From Novilysobacter antarcticus (GTDB lineage Bacteria > Pseudomonadota > Gammaproteobacteria > Xanthomonadales > Xanthomonadaceae), in NCBI RefSeq assembly GCF_019802285.1, contig NZ_JAIEUJ010000003.1:186001-250000 (forward strand): a stretch of DNA of 64,000 nucleotides, in the 5' to 3' direction. The stretch's first letter is position 1. Each line of letters begins with the position of its first letter. The notes beneath the pieces were generated by a model that saw nothing but the letters and a program-made list of their open reading frames with translations, was not told where the DNA came from and made no database searches. Positions 10,611-20,843 of the stretch are shown piece by piece. The translations under genes were made by a program, and so were the position numbers.

Positions 10611-11714
10611 ATGCTCAAGCTCGACCGTTACCTGCTGAGCGAACTCGCCCAATCCACCTTTGCCACGCTGGTGGTGTTGCTCGTCGTCAGCGTCGGCGGC
10701 GTGATCACCGACGTGCTCAAGGACATCGCATCCGGGCGCCTGCCGGCAGGGCTGATGCTCAGCCAGCTGGGACTGGTCCTGCTGAGCTGGCTGCCACTGA
10801 TCCTGCCGCTGGCGCTGATGCTGGGAATGATGCTCGGCATCGGCCGGCTCTACCGCGACTCGGAAATGCCGGTCATCCACGCCATGGGCGTTGGACCGCT
10901 CCGCCTGCTGCGCCCGGTCATGGCGCTGGTGGTGCCGGTGGTGGTGATCGTGGCGCTGTGCTCGCTGTGGCTGGGGCCCACAGCCGAACGCGTGTCGCGC
11001 CAGATGATCAACGAAGCCAACCGCAACCTGGTCATCTCCGGCCTGTCGCCGGGCAGCTTCACCGAGATCCCGGGCGGCGGTGGCGTGGTGTATGTGGGCT
11101 CGATGTCGGGTGACGGCACGCGCTTCCAGCGGATCTTCATCCATCGCCAGAAGGAAGGCCGGCTGGACATCACCACCGCAAATACCGGCTCATTGAGCGT
11201 GGCGGACGACGGTGAGCGTTACCTCACCCTCGACAACGGCTTCCAGGTGGAAGGGCCGGTGGATGGCGGCGGCAAGGACTACCGCCTGATGCGCTACGCC
11301 AGCAACGACGTGCGCCTGCCAGCCGGCAAGGAGCGCTACGACCCGAACGACCCGCGAACGATGTCCACGCTCGAGTTGCTGGGTGATCCGCGCAGGGCCT
11401 CCATCGCCCAGTTGCACGGGCGCCTGGCGCCGCCATTGTTGACGCTGGCATTTGCCTTGCTGGCCGTGCCGCTGGCGCGCAGCACGCCGCGCCAGGCCCG
11501 GTTTGGCGGCGCGATGATGGGCTTCTTCTCCTACCTGATCGGCATGAACCTGATGCAGGTCGGCCAGGGCTGGCTCGCCAGTGGTCGCATTCCGCCCGCA
11601 CTCGGGCTGTGGTGGCTGATCCTGCCTCTGCTCGCGGCGGGCGTGTGGATGTACGTCAAGGACGGGGCGATCGCAATGCCGCGGCTGCGCCTGCGCAAGG
11701 GAGCCGCGTCATGA
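10611..11714 (+). CDS. lptF: LPS export ABC transporter permease LptF
   Basis: A 367-residue inner-membrane permease (LptF/LptG family). With LptG and the LptB ATPase it extracts lipopolysaccharide from the inner membrane and passes it to LptC and the periplasmic bridge. Membrane segments lie in the N-terminal third and the C-terminal third, with a periplasmic beta-jellyroll domain between (about residues 110-260). It begins [16 protein letters not shown]. Its TGA overlaps the lptG ATG (ATGA), so the two are translationally coupled. Confidence 0.95.
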   Translation: MLKLDRYLLSELAQSTFATLVVLLVVSVGGVITDVLKDIASGRLPAGLMLSQLGLVLLSWLPLILPLALMLGMMLGIGRLYRDSEMPVIHAMGVGPLRLLRPVMALVVPVVVIVALCSLWLGPTAERVSRQMINEANRNLVISGLSPGSFTEIPGGGGVVYVGSMSGDGTRFQRIFIHRQKEGRLDITTANTGSLSVADDGERYLTLDNGFQVEGPVDGGGKDYRLMRYASNDVRLPAGKERYDPNDPRTMSTLELLGDPRRASIAQLHGRLAPPLLTLAFALLAVPLARSTPRQARFGGAMMGFFSYLIGMNLMQVGQGWLASGRIPPALGLWWLILPLLAAGVWMYVKDGAIAMPRLRLRKGAAS

Positions 11715-12823
11715 GGGGCCGGGTAGTGAGCTTCCCGAAGATCCACGACCTGTATCTGGCGCGCACGGTCCTGTCCACGGTGTTGCTGACCTGGGCGGTG
11801 CTGCTGGGCCTGGACATGATGCTGGCGATGGTCAGCGAGTTCGGCAACGTCGGTGAAGGCAGCTACGGTGTCGTCCAGGCGCTGACCTACGTGCTCTACA
11901 CCGTCCCGCGCCATGCCTATACGCTGTTCCCGACCGCGGCGGTGATCGGAGCGTTGATGGCGCTGGGGCAACTGGCTGCCACTTCGGAGCTCACCGCGCT
12001 GCGTGCAATCGGTCTTTCGCGCCGGCGCATGACATTGGCGGTGATGATCGCGCTGTCCTTGCTAACCGCATTGATGGTGATCAATGGCGAGACGCTGGCA
12101 CCGATGGGCCAACGCAGCGCGGACATCCTCAAGGCCTCGTCGCGGTCCGACAACCTCATCGTTGCCCGCTATTCGGGTGTTTGGGCCCGGGAGGGCGCGA
12201 TCATCCTCAACGCCGAGGGCGGCGAGGAGCGCAGCGATGGCGATGACCGCTGGCTGGAGCTCAGCGACGTGCGCCTGTACGAGTTCGAGGATGATGGCCG
12301 GCTGCAGTCACTGGCCGTCGCCAAGGTCGCCGAGCACCGCCCGGGCGGCTGGCTGTTGCGCGACGTCACCCGGACCACCTTCGACGCCAACGCGGTCACC
12401 CGCACCCAGGTCGCCGAGGAGCGCTGGGACTCGCAGCTGGATGCGACCGCCCTGAGTGCGGACATCGACCGACCGCGCTACCTCACCGCCCGCGAGCTGC
12501 ACGATTCCGTCGCCTACCGCCAGCGCAACGGCTTGGACGCCAGCGACTACGAAGAGCATTACTGGGGCCGCTGGTTCTATCCGCTCAATGTGCTGGCGCT
12601 GTGCCTGGCGGCGATCCCGTTCGCCTTCGGCAGCCTGCGTAGCGGCGGGCTGGGCAAACGACTCTTCATTGGCATCGTGTTCGCGCTCGGCTTCTGGTTG
12701 CTTCAAACCCAGTTCGTGAAGATGGCCAGCGCGTTCAAGTTCGACTTCCGGGTCGCCTATGCCTTGCCCACGCTGATCATGGTCGGGGTGTCGATGTTGC
12801 TGTTCCGCAAGCGCTCGGGCTGA
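11711..12823 (+). CDS. lptG: LPS export ABC transporter permease LptG
   Basis: A 370-residue partner of LptF with the same fold: N-terminal membrane segments, a periplasmic beta domain, then membrane segments at the C-terminus. The family features near the N-terminus are clear (YLARTVLSTVLLTWAVLLGLD). The ATG at 11711 overlaps the lptF stop; an upstream in-frame extension into lptF is not used. The stop is 8 bp from that of the convergent RDD gene, so there is almost no room for a terminator. Confidence 0.95.
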   Translation: MRGRVVSFPKIHDLYLARTVLSTVLLTWAVLLGLDMMLAMVSEFGNVGEGSYGVVQALTYVLYTVPRHAYTLFPTAAVIGALMALGQLAATSELTALRAIGLSRRRMTLAVMIALSLLTALMVINGETLAPMGQRSADILKASSRSDNLIVARYSGVWAREGAIILNAEGGEERSDGDDRWLELSDVRLYEFEDDGRLQSLAVAKVAEHRPGGWLLRDVTRTTFDANAVTRTQVAEERWDSQLDATALSADIDRPRYLTARELHDSVAYRQRNGLDASDYEEHYWGRWFYPLNVLALCLAAIPFAFGSLRSGGLGKRLFIGIVFALGFWLLQTQFVKMASAFKFDFRVAYALPTLIMVGVSMLLFRKRSG

Positions 12824-12831
12824 GCGCTTCG

Positions 12832-13326
12832 TCATTCCGCCTTCGGCAGCCGCCGCATGCGGGTGCCGCTGGCGCGGTCGTGCCAGGTCAGTCCGTCGCG
12901 GTCCCACCACGCCCACCAGAACCCCAGCCCAACCAGCAGCAGCGAGAGGTTCCCAACCGCATAGCGCACCAGCAGCGCGCGCCACGACGGCACCGCACCG
13001 TCCACGCCGACCACCTGCAAGCGCCACGGACGCATGCCCAGTGTCTGCCCGCCGAAACGCCAACTGGCCATGCTGTAGGCGGCGGTAACTAACCACAGGA
13101 CGATGAATTCCAGCGTGCCGAGCAGGCCGCCGGTGATGGCATCGTGGTGGGCTGCGACAAAAATCGCCGCAACCAGCAGCCACAGACCCAGTACCGGGAA
13201 GAAGTCGTAGACCAGCGCGAGCACTCGCCACCCAAGCAACGGCGAGGACGATGGCGTGCCTGGACGCCGCGGGGAGCGGGAGGACGGAGCGGGCGCTGGA
13301 TTCATCGGCATTGCATCTGGAGGCAT
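12832..13326 (-). CDS. RDD family membrane protein
   Basis: A 164-residue inner-membrane protein of the RDD family (PF06271). It has a proline-rich cytoplasmic N-terminus (residues 1-27), then LLGWRVLALVYDFFPVLGLW with the first membrane helix, further hydrophobic segments, and the RDD-typical FGGQTLGMRPWRLQVVG. It ends with the charged GLTWHDRASGTRMRRLP. The R-D-D residues that name the family appear as R34, D41 and D149-R150. Function is not established; some RDD proteins are proposed Na+/H+ antiporters. The start is uncertain: the ATG at 13326 follows AGAGAAGAG, while a second ATG lies at 13305. Confidence 0.88.
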   Translation of the reverse strand: MPPDAMPMNPAPAPSSRSPRRPGTPSSSPLLGWRVLALVYDFFPVLGLWLLVAAIFVAAHHDAITGGLLGTLEFIVLWLVTAAYSMASWRFGGQTLGMRPWRLQVVGVDGAVPSWRALLVRYAVGNLSLLLVGLGFWWAWWDRDGLTWHDRASGTRMRRLPKAE

Positions 13327-13391
13327 CTCTTCTCTGGGAGCCCGGGAATTCTAGGCCACGCCACCGCGGCTCGCTCCGCTAAGCTGCGGGC

Positions 13392-14366
13392 ATGAGCGAC
13401 CCGTCACCTCCCGCCACGCCGACCACGCCTGCCGAGCGCAGGCAGGTGGCCATGGCGCAGCCACCGCTGGCTGACGCGGATGCGCTGCTGATCGAGGCGT
13501 TCCTGGAGGCGATCTGGGCTGAGAACGGACTCGCAAAGCCCACCCTGGCCAGCTACCGCCGCGACCTGCAGGGGTTTGCGCGCTGGCGCAACGGCCGCGC
13601 TGGCGGGCTGGCAGGCACCGATCCCGTCGCCCTCTACGACTACCTGCAATGGCGCAGCCGCCAGCACTACTCGCCGCGCAGCACCGCGCGACTGTTGTCG
13701 AGCCTGCGCGCCTTCCACGCCTGGCAGGTGCGCCGCGGCGCGCGGCGCCACGACCCCACCGCGCTGCTGGAACCGCCGCGGCTGCCACGCCTGCTGCCCA
13801 AAGCCCTCAGCGAAAGCCAGGTCGAGGCCTTGCTCGCCGCACCCGATGACAGCACCGATCTGGGCCTGCGTGACCGGGCAATGCTCGAACTCATGTACGC
13901 CTGCGGGCTGCGCGCGAGCGAACTCACCGGCCTGTCGATGGGCGCGGTCAACCTTCGTCAGGGCGTGTTGCGGGTGACCGGCAAAGGCAATCGCGACCGG
14001 CTGGTGCCGTTGGGCGATGAGGCCCGGCACTGGGTCGAGCGCTATCTGACCGGGACACGTCCGCGCCTGTCCGGCGGGACCATCCGCGATGCGGTCTTCA
14101 TTGACAGTGCCGCGGAGCCGCTGTCCCGGCAGCAACTGTGGCAGCTGGTCAAGCGCTACGCTGCCGCTGCCGGCATCGATCCGCAGAAGATCAGCCCGCA
14201 CGGCCTGCGCCACAGCTTCGCCACCCACCTGCTGAACCACGGCGCCGACCTGCGCGCCCTGCAGATGCTGCTGGGCCACAGCTCCCTGTCGACGACCCAG
14301 ATCTACACCCTGGTGGCGCGCGAAAAACTCAAGCAACTGCACGCCAGCCATCACCCGCGCGGTTGA
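13392..14366 (+). CDS. xerD: Tyrosine recombinase XerD
   Basis: A site-specific recombinase that, with XerC, resolves chromosome dimers at dif. The frame gives 324 residues. All catalytic residues are present: R174 (GLRASEL), K198 (TGKGNRDR), H270-x2-R273 (HGLRHSF), H296 (LLGHSS) and nucleophile Y305 (TTQIY). The N-terminal SAM-like domain covers about residues 30-120. XerD proteins are near 300 residues, so the ATG at 13452 ([10 protein letters not shown], with AGGTGG close upstream) may be the true start. The gene could in principle be xerC, but the sequence reads as XerD and its place beside lptFG fits xerD in Xanthomonadaceae. Confidence 0.9.
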   Translation: MSDPSPPATPTTPAERRQVAMAQPPLADADALLIEAFLEAIWAENGLAKPTLASYRRDLQGFARWRNGRAGGLAGTDPVALYDYLQWRSRQHYSPRSTARLLSSLRAFHAWQVRRGARRHDPTALLEPPRLPRLLPKALSESQVEALLAAPDDSTDLGLRDRAMLELMYACGLRASELTGLSMGAVNLRQGVLRVTGKGNRDRLVPLGDEARHWVERYLTGTRPRLSGGTIRDAVFIDSAAEPLSRQQLWQLVKRYAAAAGIDPQKISPHGLRHSFATHLLNHGADLRALQMLLGHSSLSTTQIYTLVAREKLKQLHASHHPRG

Positions 14367-14392
14367 GCACGGCGGCCGCAATGGCCGCGTGC
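14367..14392. terminator. Hairpin between convergent xerD and the ABC-F gene
   Basis: GCACG-CGGCC (14367-14377, one bulged G) pairs with GGCCG-CGTGC (14383-14392) around GCAAT. It starts right after the xerD stop. There is no T run, so termination is possible but not shown. Confidence 0.4.
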
Positions 14393-14400
14393 GATGTCAC

Positions 14401-16287
14401 TCAGGCCGCGTCTTCCTCGTAGAGTTGCAAGAGTTCCGCTTCGGCCGCATCCAGCTCGGCCTGCAACCGCGCCTGCTCACGGCCCAGCTCGACCGCCTGT
14501 ATACCGCCGTCGGCATACACCGCCGGATCGGCGAGACTGGCCGCCAGTTTCTCCAGGCGCACTTCGAGCTCACCGACGCGCTCTTCCGCCCGGGCCAACT
14601 TGTGCGCGTTCGCTTTGCCTCGGCGCGGCTTTGCCGGCGACACCGGGGCCGCCATGGCGGGTGCGGCAGCGTCCTTCTTCTCGCGCGCCTTGCCGTCATT
14701 GGAGCTGTCGCGCGAGCGCAGCCAGACGGCGTAGGCGTCCAGATCGCCGTCGAATGCCTGCGCGGTGCCGTCGGCCACGCGCCAGAACGTGTCGCAGACC
14801 AGTCCGATCAGGTGGCGATCATGACTAACCAGCACGATGGCGCCTTCGAAGACCGCCAGCGCTTCGGCCAATGCCTCGCGCATGTCGAGGTCCAGATGGT
14901 TGGTGGGCTCGTCCAGTAGCAGCACGTTGGGCTGTCGCCACGCGATCAGGGCCAGCGCCAGCCGGGCGCGTTCGCCGCCGGAGAAGGTGTCGACCGACTC
15001 GAACGCGCGATCGCCGGGAAAATTCCACTTGCCGAGGAAGTCGCGCAGCTGCTGGGTGGACACGCCGGGGGCGATGTCGGCCAGGTGGTCGATCGCGCTG
15101 GTGCCGGCGCGCAGGGATTCGACCGTGTGCTGGGCGAAGTAGCCGATCCGCAGGTCTGGATGACCGCTGCGCTCGCCGGCGAGCAGGGGCAGCTCGCCGA
15201 CCAGGGTCTTCACCAACGTTGATTTGCCGGCGCCGTTGGGGCCCAGCAACGCGATCCGGTCACCCGCCTCCAGGATGAAGCCGATGTCGTGCAGGATCGT
15301 CGCCGGACCCGCATCGGTGCTGTAACCGCAATCGGCATGGGCGATGCGCAACAGGGCGAACGGCAGCTTGGCGGGAGCGGGAAACTCGATGCGGAATGCG
15401 CGCTCCACACGCACCGCCTCGGTATCGGCCATCTTGGCCAGACGCTTGACCCGCGACTGCGCCTGCTTGGCCTTCGCGGCGCTCGCGCTGAACCGGTCAA
15501 CGAAGCTCTGCAGGTGGGCGCGTTCGGCCTGGGTCTTCTCATGGGTGATCTGCTGCAGCCGCAGGTGTTCCGCGCGCTGGCGTTCGAAGGCCGTGTAGTT
15601 GCCCGTGTACAGGCGCGCGCTGCCGTCGTGCAGGTGCAACGTGTGAGTGGTGACCTCGTCGAGGAACTCGCGGTCATGACTGATCAACAACAGCGTGCCG
15701 GGGTAGTGCAGCAACCACTGCTCCAGCCACAGCACCGCGTCCAGATCCAGGTGGTTGGTCGGCTCGTCCAGCAGCAGCAGATCACTGGGTGTCATCAGGG
15801 CGCGGGCGAGGTTGAGCCGCACCCGCCAGCCACCGGAGAACGTGCTGACCGCCCGGGAATGGGTGTCGGCCGAGAAGCCCAACCCATGCAGCAGCTTGCC
15901 GGCACGCGCGCTGGCATCGTAACCATTGAGCTCTTCGAGTCGGTGATGCGCCTCGGCGACCGCTTCCCAGTCCTCGCTGGCGAAGGCGTTGGCTTCGGCC
16001 TGGATCGCCGCATGCACCGGCGCATCACCGGAGAGGACGAAATCGATGGCCGCATCCGGCAGCGAGGGCGTCTCCTGCGCGACGCTGGCCACGCGCACCC
16101 GGCCGGGGATGTCCAGGTCGCCGCGGTCGGCCTCCAGCTCTCCCTGCATGGCGGCGAACAACGAAGATTTTCCGGTGCCGTTGCGGCCGATCACGCCCAC
16201 GCGCCAGCCGGCCTGCAGGACCAGGTCGACTTTGGACAGCAGCAGGCGTTCGCCGCGACGAAGGGCGAAATCTTTGAAGGCAATCAT
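14401..16287 (-). CDS. yheS: ABC-F family ATPase (YheS-like)
   Basis: A soluble protein of 628 residues with two ABC ATPase domains and no membrane segments. ABC-F proteins act on ribosomes, for example at stalled complexes. Walker A motifs are GRNGTGKSS (residues 34-42) and GPNGAGKST (near 352); both Walker B motifs read LLLLDEPTNHLDLD. The linker between domains carries the ABC-F arm (about 240-300), and a charged coiled-coil tail follows the second ATPase domain. The opening MIAFKDFALRRGERLLL and overall layout match E. coli YheS rather than EttA or Uup. The start is the ATG at 16285-16287; the frame runs on upstream without homology. It is divergent from the antiporter gene. Confidence 0.9.
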   Translation of the reverse strand: MIAFKDFALRRGERLLLSKVDLVLQAGWRVGVIGRNGTGKSSLFAAMQGELEADRGDLDIPGRVRVASVAQETPSLPDAAIDFVLSGDAPVHAAIQAEANAFASEDWEAVAEAHHRLEELNGYDASARAGKLLHGLGFSADTHSRAVSTFSGGWRVRLNLARALMTPSDLLLLDEPTNHLDLDAVLWLEQWLLHYPGTLLLISHDREFLDEVTTHTLHLHDGSARLYTGNYTAFERQRAEHLRLQQITHEKTQAERAHLQSFVDRFSASAAKAKQAQSRVKRLAKMADTEAVRVERAFRIEFPAPAKLPFALLRIAHADCGYSTDAGPATILHDIGFILEAGDRIALLGPNGAGKSTLVKTLVGELPLLAGERSGHPDLRIGYFAQHTVESLRAGTSAIDHLADIAPGVSTQQLRDFLGKWNFPGDRAFESVDTFSGGERARLALALIAWRQPNVLLLDEPTNHLDLDMREALAEALAVFEGAIVLVSHDRHLIGLVCDTFWRVADGTAQAFDGDLDAYAVWLRSRDSSNDGKAREKKDAAAPAMAAPVSPAKPRRGKANAHKLARAEERVGELEVRLEKLAASLADPAVYADGGIQAVELGREQARLQAELDAAEAELLQLYEEDAA

Positions 16288-16456
16288 CGGGGCATTGTAC
16301 GTGGGCGGCGCCTGCGGCAGCGGCCGCCGAATTTGATTGCGTGCGCCGGACGCGCGCCGTTCAGCCCGTGACGGGAGGCCGTCGGACGCGGTCTTCGGCC
16401 TTGTGGATGCGCGGTGGCACCGACATGATCGACTCCCGAACGCGCGCGGAGCGCCG

Positions 16457-18160
16457 ATGCCCCACGAAACCGACCTGATCAACATCATTGCCGTGGGGTT
16501 GTTGCTGGCGTTCGTGTTCGGCGCGCTGGCCAACCGGCTGCGGCTGTCGCCGTTGGTGGGCTACCTGGCGGCAGGCATTGTGGCCGGGCCCTTCACTCCC
16601 GGCTTCGTCGGCGATCAGGACCTTGCGGCCCAGCTGGCCGAGATCGGCGTGATGCTGCTGATGTTCGGGGTCGGCCTGCACTTCTCCATCAAGGACCTGA
16701 TGGCGGTGAAGTGGATCGCCATCCCCGGCGCTCTGGCGCAGACCACGGTAGCAACCTTGCTGGGCTGGGGACTGGCGTCATGGATGGGCTGGTCCACCGT
16801 GCACGGGCTGGTGTTCGGGTTCTCGCTGGCGACAGCGAGCACCGTGGTGTTGCTTCGGGCCATGGAGGATCGACGCCTGCTGGACACTAACCGCGGCCGG
16901 ATCGCGGTGGGTTGGCTGATCGTCGAGGACCTGCTGTGCGTGGTCGCGCTTGTGCTGATGCCGGTGCTGGGCGAGATCACCAACCCCAGCCCCGGCGGCG
17001 AGGTTCACACGTTCGGCTCCATCGTGGTCTCGATGTTGCTGACGGTGATGCAGGTGTCCGCGTTCGTCGCGGTGATGCTGGTCGTTGGACGCCGGGTGAT
17101 CCCGTGGGTGTTGGAGCGAACGGCCGGAACAGGGTCACGCGAACTGTTCACCCTCGCGGTCCTGTCCATCGCGCTCGGCGTGGCCTACGGCTCGGCCGAG
17201 CTGTTCGGGGTGTCGTTCGCGCTGGGCGCCTTCTTTGCCGGACTGCTGCTCAACGAATCGGAGTTCAGCCACAAGGCCGCCAGCGACTCCCTGCCCCTGC
17301 GCGATGCGTTCGCCGTGCTGTTCTTCGTCTCGGTGGGCATGCTGTTCGACCCGCGGATTCTGGTGGAACAGCCGCTGCACGTGCTGGCCACCGTCCTGAT
17401 CATCCTGTTTGGCAAATCCGCGGCGGCCTACGTCATCGTGCGCGCGTTCGGTTACCCCAACATCACCGCGCTGACCATCTCCGCCAGCCTGGCGCAGATT
17501 GGCGAGTTCGCCTTCATCATTGCCGGCCTGGGCGTGGCGCTGGGAATCATGAATGACGAGGCGCAGGACCTCGTGCTGGCCGGGGCGCTGATCACCATCA
17601 TGCTGAACCCGCTGATTTTCGTGCTGGTGGACCGCTGGCAGGCCCGCAACGAGCAACGCGCCGCCCAGCAGGGAGAGTCCGTACCCACGGCCGGCCCGGC
17701 GCTGGAACTGGACAACCACGCCATCGTGATCGGCTTTGGCCGGGTCGGCCGCGAGCTGGTCAAGCTACTGCGCGAAAACGGCGTGCCGGTGCTGGTGATC
17801 GACGACAGTGGCCATCACGTCGACCTCGCGCATGCGATGGGCATCCCGGCGATCCGCGGCAACGCCGCCGCCGACCTGGTGCTGGCCGAGGCGCATCCGG
17901 AAAACGCCACCATCGCGATCCTCGCCATCCCGCAACCGCTGGAGGCCGGCGAGACCATGGCCAAGCTGCGCGCGATCAACCCGTCGCTGACCCTGCTGGC
18001 GCGCGCGCACAGCGATGGCGAGGTGCAACACCTGCTCGCCCACGGCGCCGACGGGGTGGTACTGGCCGAGCGGGAACTGGCCCACAGCCTGGCGGAAATG
18101 GTGATGGCGACGCCCCCCTATCGCGGCGCAAATCATCTGCCGCGGGTGGCGACCGACTGA
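16457..18160 (+). CDS. ybaL: CPA2 family cation:proton antiporter (YbaL/KefB-like)
   Basis: A 567-residue inner-membrane protein: an Na+/H+-exchanger domain of about 12 hydrophobic segments (residues 8-385) followed by a cytosolic Rossmann NAD-binding (TrkA-N/RCK) domain from about residue 420 (HAIVIGFGRVGREL). The stretches SPLVGYLAAGIVAGPFTPGF, LMFGVGLHFSIKDLMAVK and SFALGAFFAGLLLNESE match E. coli YbaL closely as I recall it, better than KefB or KefC. Such proteins exchange monovalent cations for protons under redox or electrophile control; the precise substrate of YbaL is not established. The start at 16457 follows a GGAG; a longer frame begins at 16337 but adds no recognisable sequence. 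Confidence 0.88.
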   Translation: MPHETDLINIIAVGLLLAFVFGALANRLRLSPLVGYLAAGIVAGPFTPGFVGDQDLAAQLAEIGVMLLMFGVGLHFSIKDLMAVKWIAIPGALAQTTVATLLGWGLASWMGWSTVHGLVFGFSLATASTVVLLRAMEDRRLLDTNRGRIAVGWLIVEDLLCVVALVLMPVLGEITNPSPGGEVHTFGSIVVSMLLTVMQVSAFVAVMLVVGRRVIPWVLERTAGTGSRELFTLAVLSIALGVAYGSAELFGVSFALGAFFAGLLLNESEFSHKAASDSLPLRDAFAVLFFVSVGMLFDPRILVEQPLHVLATVLIILFGKSAAAYVIVRAFGYPNITALTISASLAQIGEFAFIIAGLGVALGIMNDEAQDLVLAGALITIMLNPLIFVLVDRWQARNEQRAAQQGESVPTAGPALELDNHAIVIGFGRVGRELVKLLRENGVPVLVIDDSGHHVDLAHAMGIPAIRGNAAADLVLAEAHPENATIAILAIPQPLEAGETMAKLRAINPSLTLLARAHSDGEVQHLLAHGADGVVLAERELAHSLAEMVMATPPYRGANHLPRVATD

Positions 18161-18236
18161 GATCAGCCAGCAAAGCGTGACTGCCGTCGCAAACCGTCGT
18201 TGCACCCGTGCGTGCCCGGCGTCCCATTCGGAGCAT

Positions 18237-18264
18237 TTGACCCAAGCGCTAAAATTGCGTTAAT
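18237..18264 (+). promoter_or_regulatory. Possible sigma-70 promoter of the TonB-dependent receptor
   Basis: TTGACC (18237-18242) is followed after 16 bases by GTTAAT (18259-18264). The area is noticeably more AT-rich than its surroundings. A TAAAAT at 18250-18255 is an alternative -10 but has no good -35. The assignment is by eye only. Confidence 0.4.
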
Positions 18265-18308
18265 AGGAAAGACGCCGTGTTTACGGCCAATTCCGGAAAA
18301 CTCCCCCC

Positions 18309-20717
18309 ATGACACCCCGCCGCCTCCCCCTGGCCATTGCATTGGCCATCGCTGCACCGGTTGCATTCGCCCAGACCGCGCCTGCTTCCAAGGACGCCAC
18401 CACGCTCGACCAGATCATCGTCACCGGGACCAGGGTCAGCGACCGCACGGTCGCCGAGTCGCAGTCGCCGATTGACATCATCACGCCCGAGATCCTGCAG
18501 GCCACCGGCACCACCGAGCTGGCCACCGCCTTGGCGCGCGCCCTGCCCTCGCTGAACTTCCCGCGCCCTGCGGTGACTGACGGCACCAGCGCGATCCGTC
18601 CGGCGCAGCTGCGCGGCCTCTCGCCCGACCAGGTGCTGGTGCTGGTCAACGGCAAGCGCCGCCATGTGTCCGCGCTGCTCAACGTCAACGGCAGCATCGG
18701 CCGCGGCTCGTCGGCGGTGGATCTGAACGCCATTCCGGTCGCCGCGATCGCCCGGGTCGAGGTGCTGCGCGACGGCGCCTCCGCCCAGTACGGCTCGGAT
18801 GCGATTGCCGGTGTGGTCAACATCGTGCTCAAGGGCAGCGAAACCGGCGGCGGCCTGGCCGTCGACTTCGGCCGCTACTCGGCCGGCGACGGGTCTCAGT
18901 TCCAGATTTCCGGCGACACCGGCGTGCGCTTCGCCGAGGACCGCGGCTTCCTCCACGTGGCCGGTCAGCTGGGGCAGCAGGACGCCACCAACCGTGCCGG
19001 TCCGTTCCAGCCGTACACGCCGTCGACGCTGCCCAACGAGGGCAACAACCCGGGTCTGGGCGAAGTGGCCTACATGTACGGCGACCCACAGGTCGACTCG
19101 CGCGCGGTCTCGGCGAATGCCGGATTCGACGTCAGCGACAACATCAGCGCCTACGCCACCGCCGCTGCCAGCAATCGCGACATCACCTCCTACGCCTTCC
19201 ACCGCTCGCGCAACCACAGCGGACAGGGTGCGTTGATCTCGCAGTTCTATGACGGCGGCTACGTGCCTGAGATCGCGATGCTCTCGCAGGACCGCTCGCT
19301 GGTGGCCGGGCTGAAAGGCGGCAACGACAGCGGCTGGATGTGGGACGTCAGCTACAACTACGGCTACAACCACATCGACTTCCAGACCCGCAACTCGCTC
19401 AACTACAGCCTGGGTAGCGCCAGCCCGACCCGATTCTACGACGGCGCGCTGGAGTACACCCAGAACCTGGTCAACGCGGACGTCACCAAAACCCTGGACT
19501 GGGGAATGCAGTACCCGGCGACGCTCTCGTTTGGCGCCGAGTACCGCCGCGAGAAGTGGAACCAGTCGCCAGGCGAACCCAACTCCTATACCAATGGCGG
19601 TGCGCAGGGCTTCCAGGGTTTCACTCCGGAGAACTCCGGCCACTTCGACCGTGACAGCTACGCCGCCTACATCGGCCTGGAAGCGGACTTCACCGACCAG
19701 TTCTCCGCCGGCATCGCAGGGCGCTACGAGGACTACAGCGATTTCGGCAGCGAGACGTCCGGCAAGCTGTCGGCGCGCTACGCCTTCACCGATGCGGTGG
19801 CGCTGCGCGGCACCGTTGCCAGCGGATTCCGCGCGCCCTCGCTGTCGCAGCAGCACTACCAGGTGGTGACCTCGAACTACGACGGCGCGCTGGATCGCTT
19901 CTTTGACTCCGGAACCTTCCCCGCCAGCAGCGCCGCGGCGCGTGCCCTGGGTGCGGAGCCGCTGCAGGCCGAAACCTCGCTGTCCTACAGCCTGGGTCTG
20001 GTCCTGCAACCGGTAGACCGCCTGTACATCACCGTCGACGCCTATCAGATCGAGATCGACGACCGCATCGTGCTGTCTTCCAATCTCAAGGTGCGTGACA
20101 GCCAGCCGGCACAGGACCTGCTGGCGGCACTCGGCGTCAACGGCGTAGACGCGCTGCGTTACTTCAACAACGCCATCGATACCCGTACCCGCGGTATTGA
20201 TCTCGTCGGCAGCTACGCGATCCCGCTGGATGCGGGCAAGGTCACCCTGACCGCGGGGTACAACTACAACAAGACCGAACTCACCCGTATCGCGCCCAAC
20301 CCGGCAGTTCTGGACAGTCTGGGAACGACTTTCAATCGCGTCGACCGCGACGAACGCGGCCGGATAGAGGAAGGCTTCCCACGTGACAAGACCACGCTAA
20401 GCGGCGCCTGGACTCTGGACCGCTGGGACTTCCTGCTGGGTGCGACCCGCTACGGCAAATTCACCACCCGCGTAAACTCGGCCGGAGACCCGGCCAATGA
20501 CCAGACCTACGGCGGCATCTGGACGGTGGATGCATCAGCCAGCTTCAAGCCAAGCCAGGGCTGGGCTTTGACGGTCGGTGCGGACAACCTGCTCAACGAG
20601 TACCCCGATCGCACCATCGCGCCCAACGCCAACCACAACCAGTTCCCGTACAGCAGCCAATCGCCGAGCGGCTTCAACGGCGCATTCGTCTACGGCCGCA
20701 TCGCCTACAAGTGGTAA
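18309..20717 (+). CDS. TonB-dependent outer-membrane receptor
   Basis: An outer-membrane receptor of 802 residues for energy-dependent uptake of a large or scarce ligand. A signal peptide (about residues 1-21, ending VAFAQ) is followed by a TonB-box-like LDQIIVTGTRV. The plug domain shows the family signatures GLSPDQVLVLVNGKRR and VLRDGASAQYGSDAIAGVVNIVLK. The barrel ends in an aromatic residue (RIAYKW), as needed for BAM recognition. The plug type, with SxNFPRP and SAIRPAQLRGL, is common in Xanthomonadaceae, which have many such receptors. No regulator or enzyme beside it hints at the ligand, so the substrate is unknown. It stands alone, with its own promoter and a strong terminator. Confidence 0.93.
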   Translation: MTPRRLPLAIALAIAAPVAFAQTAPASKDATTLDQIIVTGTRVSDRTVAESQSPIDIITPEILQATGTTELATALARALPSLNFPRPAVTDGTSAIRPAQLRGLSPDQVLVLVNGKRRHVSALLNVNGSIGRGSSAVDLNAIPVAAIARVEVLRDGASAQYGSDAIAGVVNIVLKGSETGGGLAVDFGRYSAGDGSQFQISGDTGVRFAEDRGFLHVAGQLGQQDATNRAGPFQPYTPSTLPNEGNNPGLGEVAYMYGDPQVDSRAVSANAGFDVSDNISAYATAAASNRDITSYAFHRSRNHSGQGALISQFYDGGYVPEIAMLSQDRSLVAGLKGGNDSGWMWDVSYNYGYNHIDFQTRNSLNYSLGSASPTRFYDGALEYTQNLVNADVTKTLDWGMQYPATLSFGAEYRREKWNQSPGEPNSYTNGGAQGFQGFTPENSGHFDRDSYAAYIGLEADFTDQFSAGIAGRYEDYSDFGSETSGKLSARYAFTDAVALRGTVASGFRAPSLSQQHYQVVTSNYDGALDRFFDSGTFPASSAAARALGAEPLQAETSLSYSLGLVLQPVDRLYITVDAYQIEIDDRIVLSSNLKVRDSQPAQDLLAALGVNGVDALRYFNNAIDTRTRGIDLVGSYAIPLDAGKVTLTAGYNYNKTELTRIAPNPAVLDSLGTTFNRVDRDERGRIEEGFPRDKTTLSGAWTLDRWDFLLGATRYGKFTTRVNSAGDPANDQTYGGIWTVDASASFKPSQGWALTVGADNLLNEYPDRTIAPNANHNQFPYSSQSPSGFNGAFVYGRIAYKW

Positions 20718-20764
20718 GCACCGTCGCTGTGTAGCCGGCGCCCGTCCGGGCCGGAGTGATAAAA

Positions 20765-20792
20765 AAAGAGCCCCGCACATGCGGGGCTCTTT
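20765..20792. terminator. Bidirectional terminator between the receptor gene and clpB
   Basis: AGAGCCCCGCA (20767-20777) pairs perfectly with TGCGGGGCTCT (20780-20790) around a CA loop. A run of seven A precedes it (20761-20767) and T residues follow, so it can end transcription from both convergent genes. Confidence 0.88.
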
Positions 20793-20843
20793 CCATTTCC
20801 GCCAGGGGCTCCAGGGCCCAGCGCGATTCAGTCCGGCGGCCGG

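Noticed and set aside
8925..11144. Long N-terminal extension of PepA into the lptF region
   Set aside because: M17 enzymes are about 500 residues and begin at [10 protein letters not shown]; the extension is antisense to LptF.
14719..15142. Antisense open frames in the ABC-F gene as possible small proteins
   Set aside because: Several overlapping frames of similar quality occur on both strands here; only the ABC-F frame has Walker and signature motifs.
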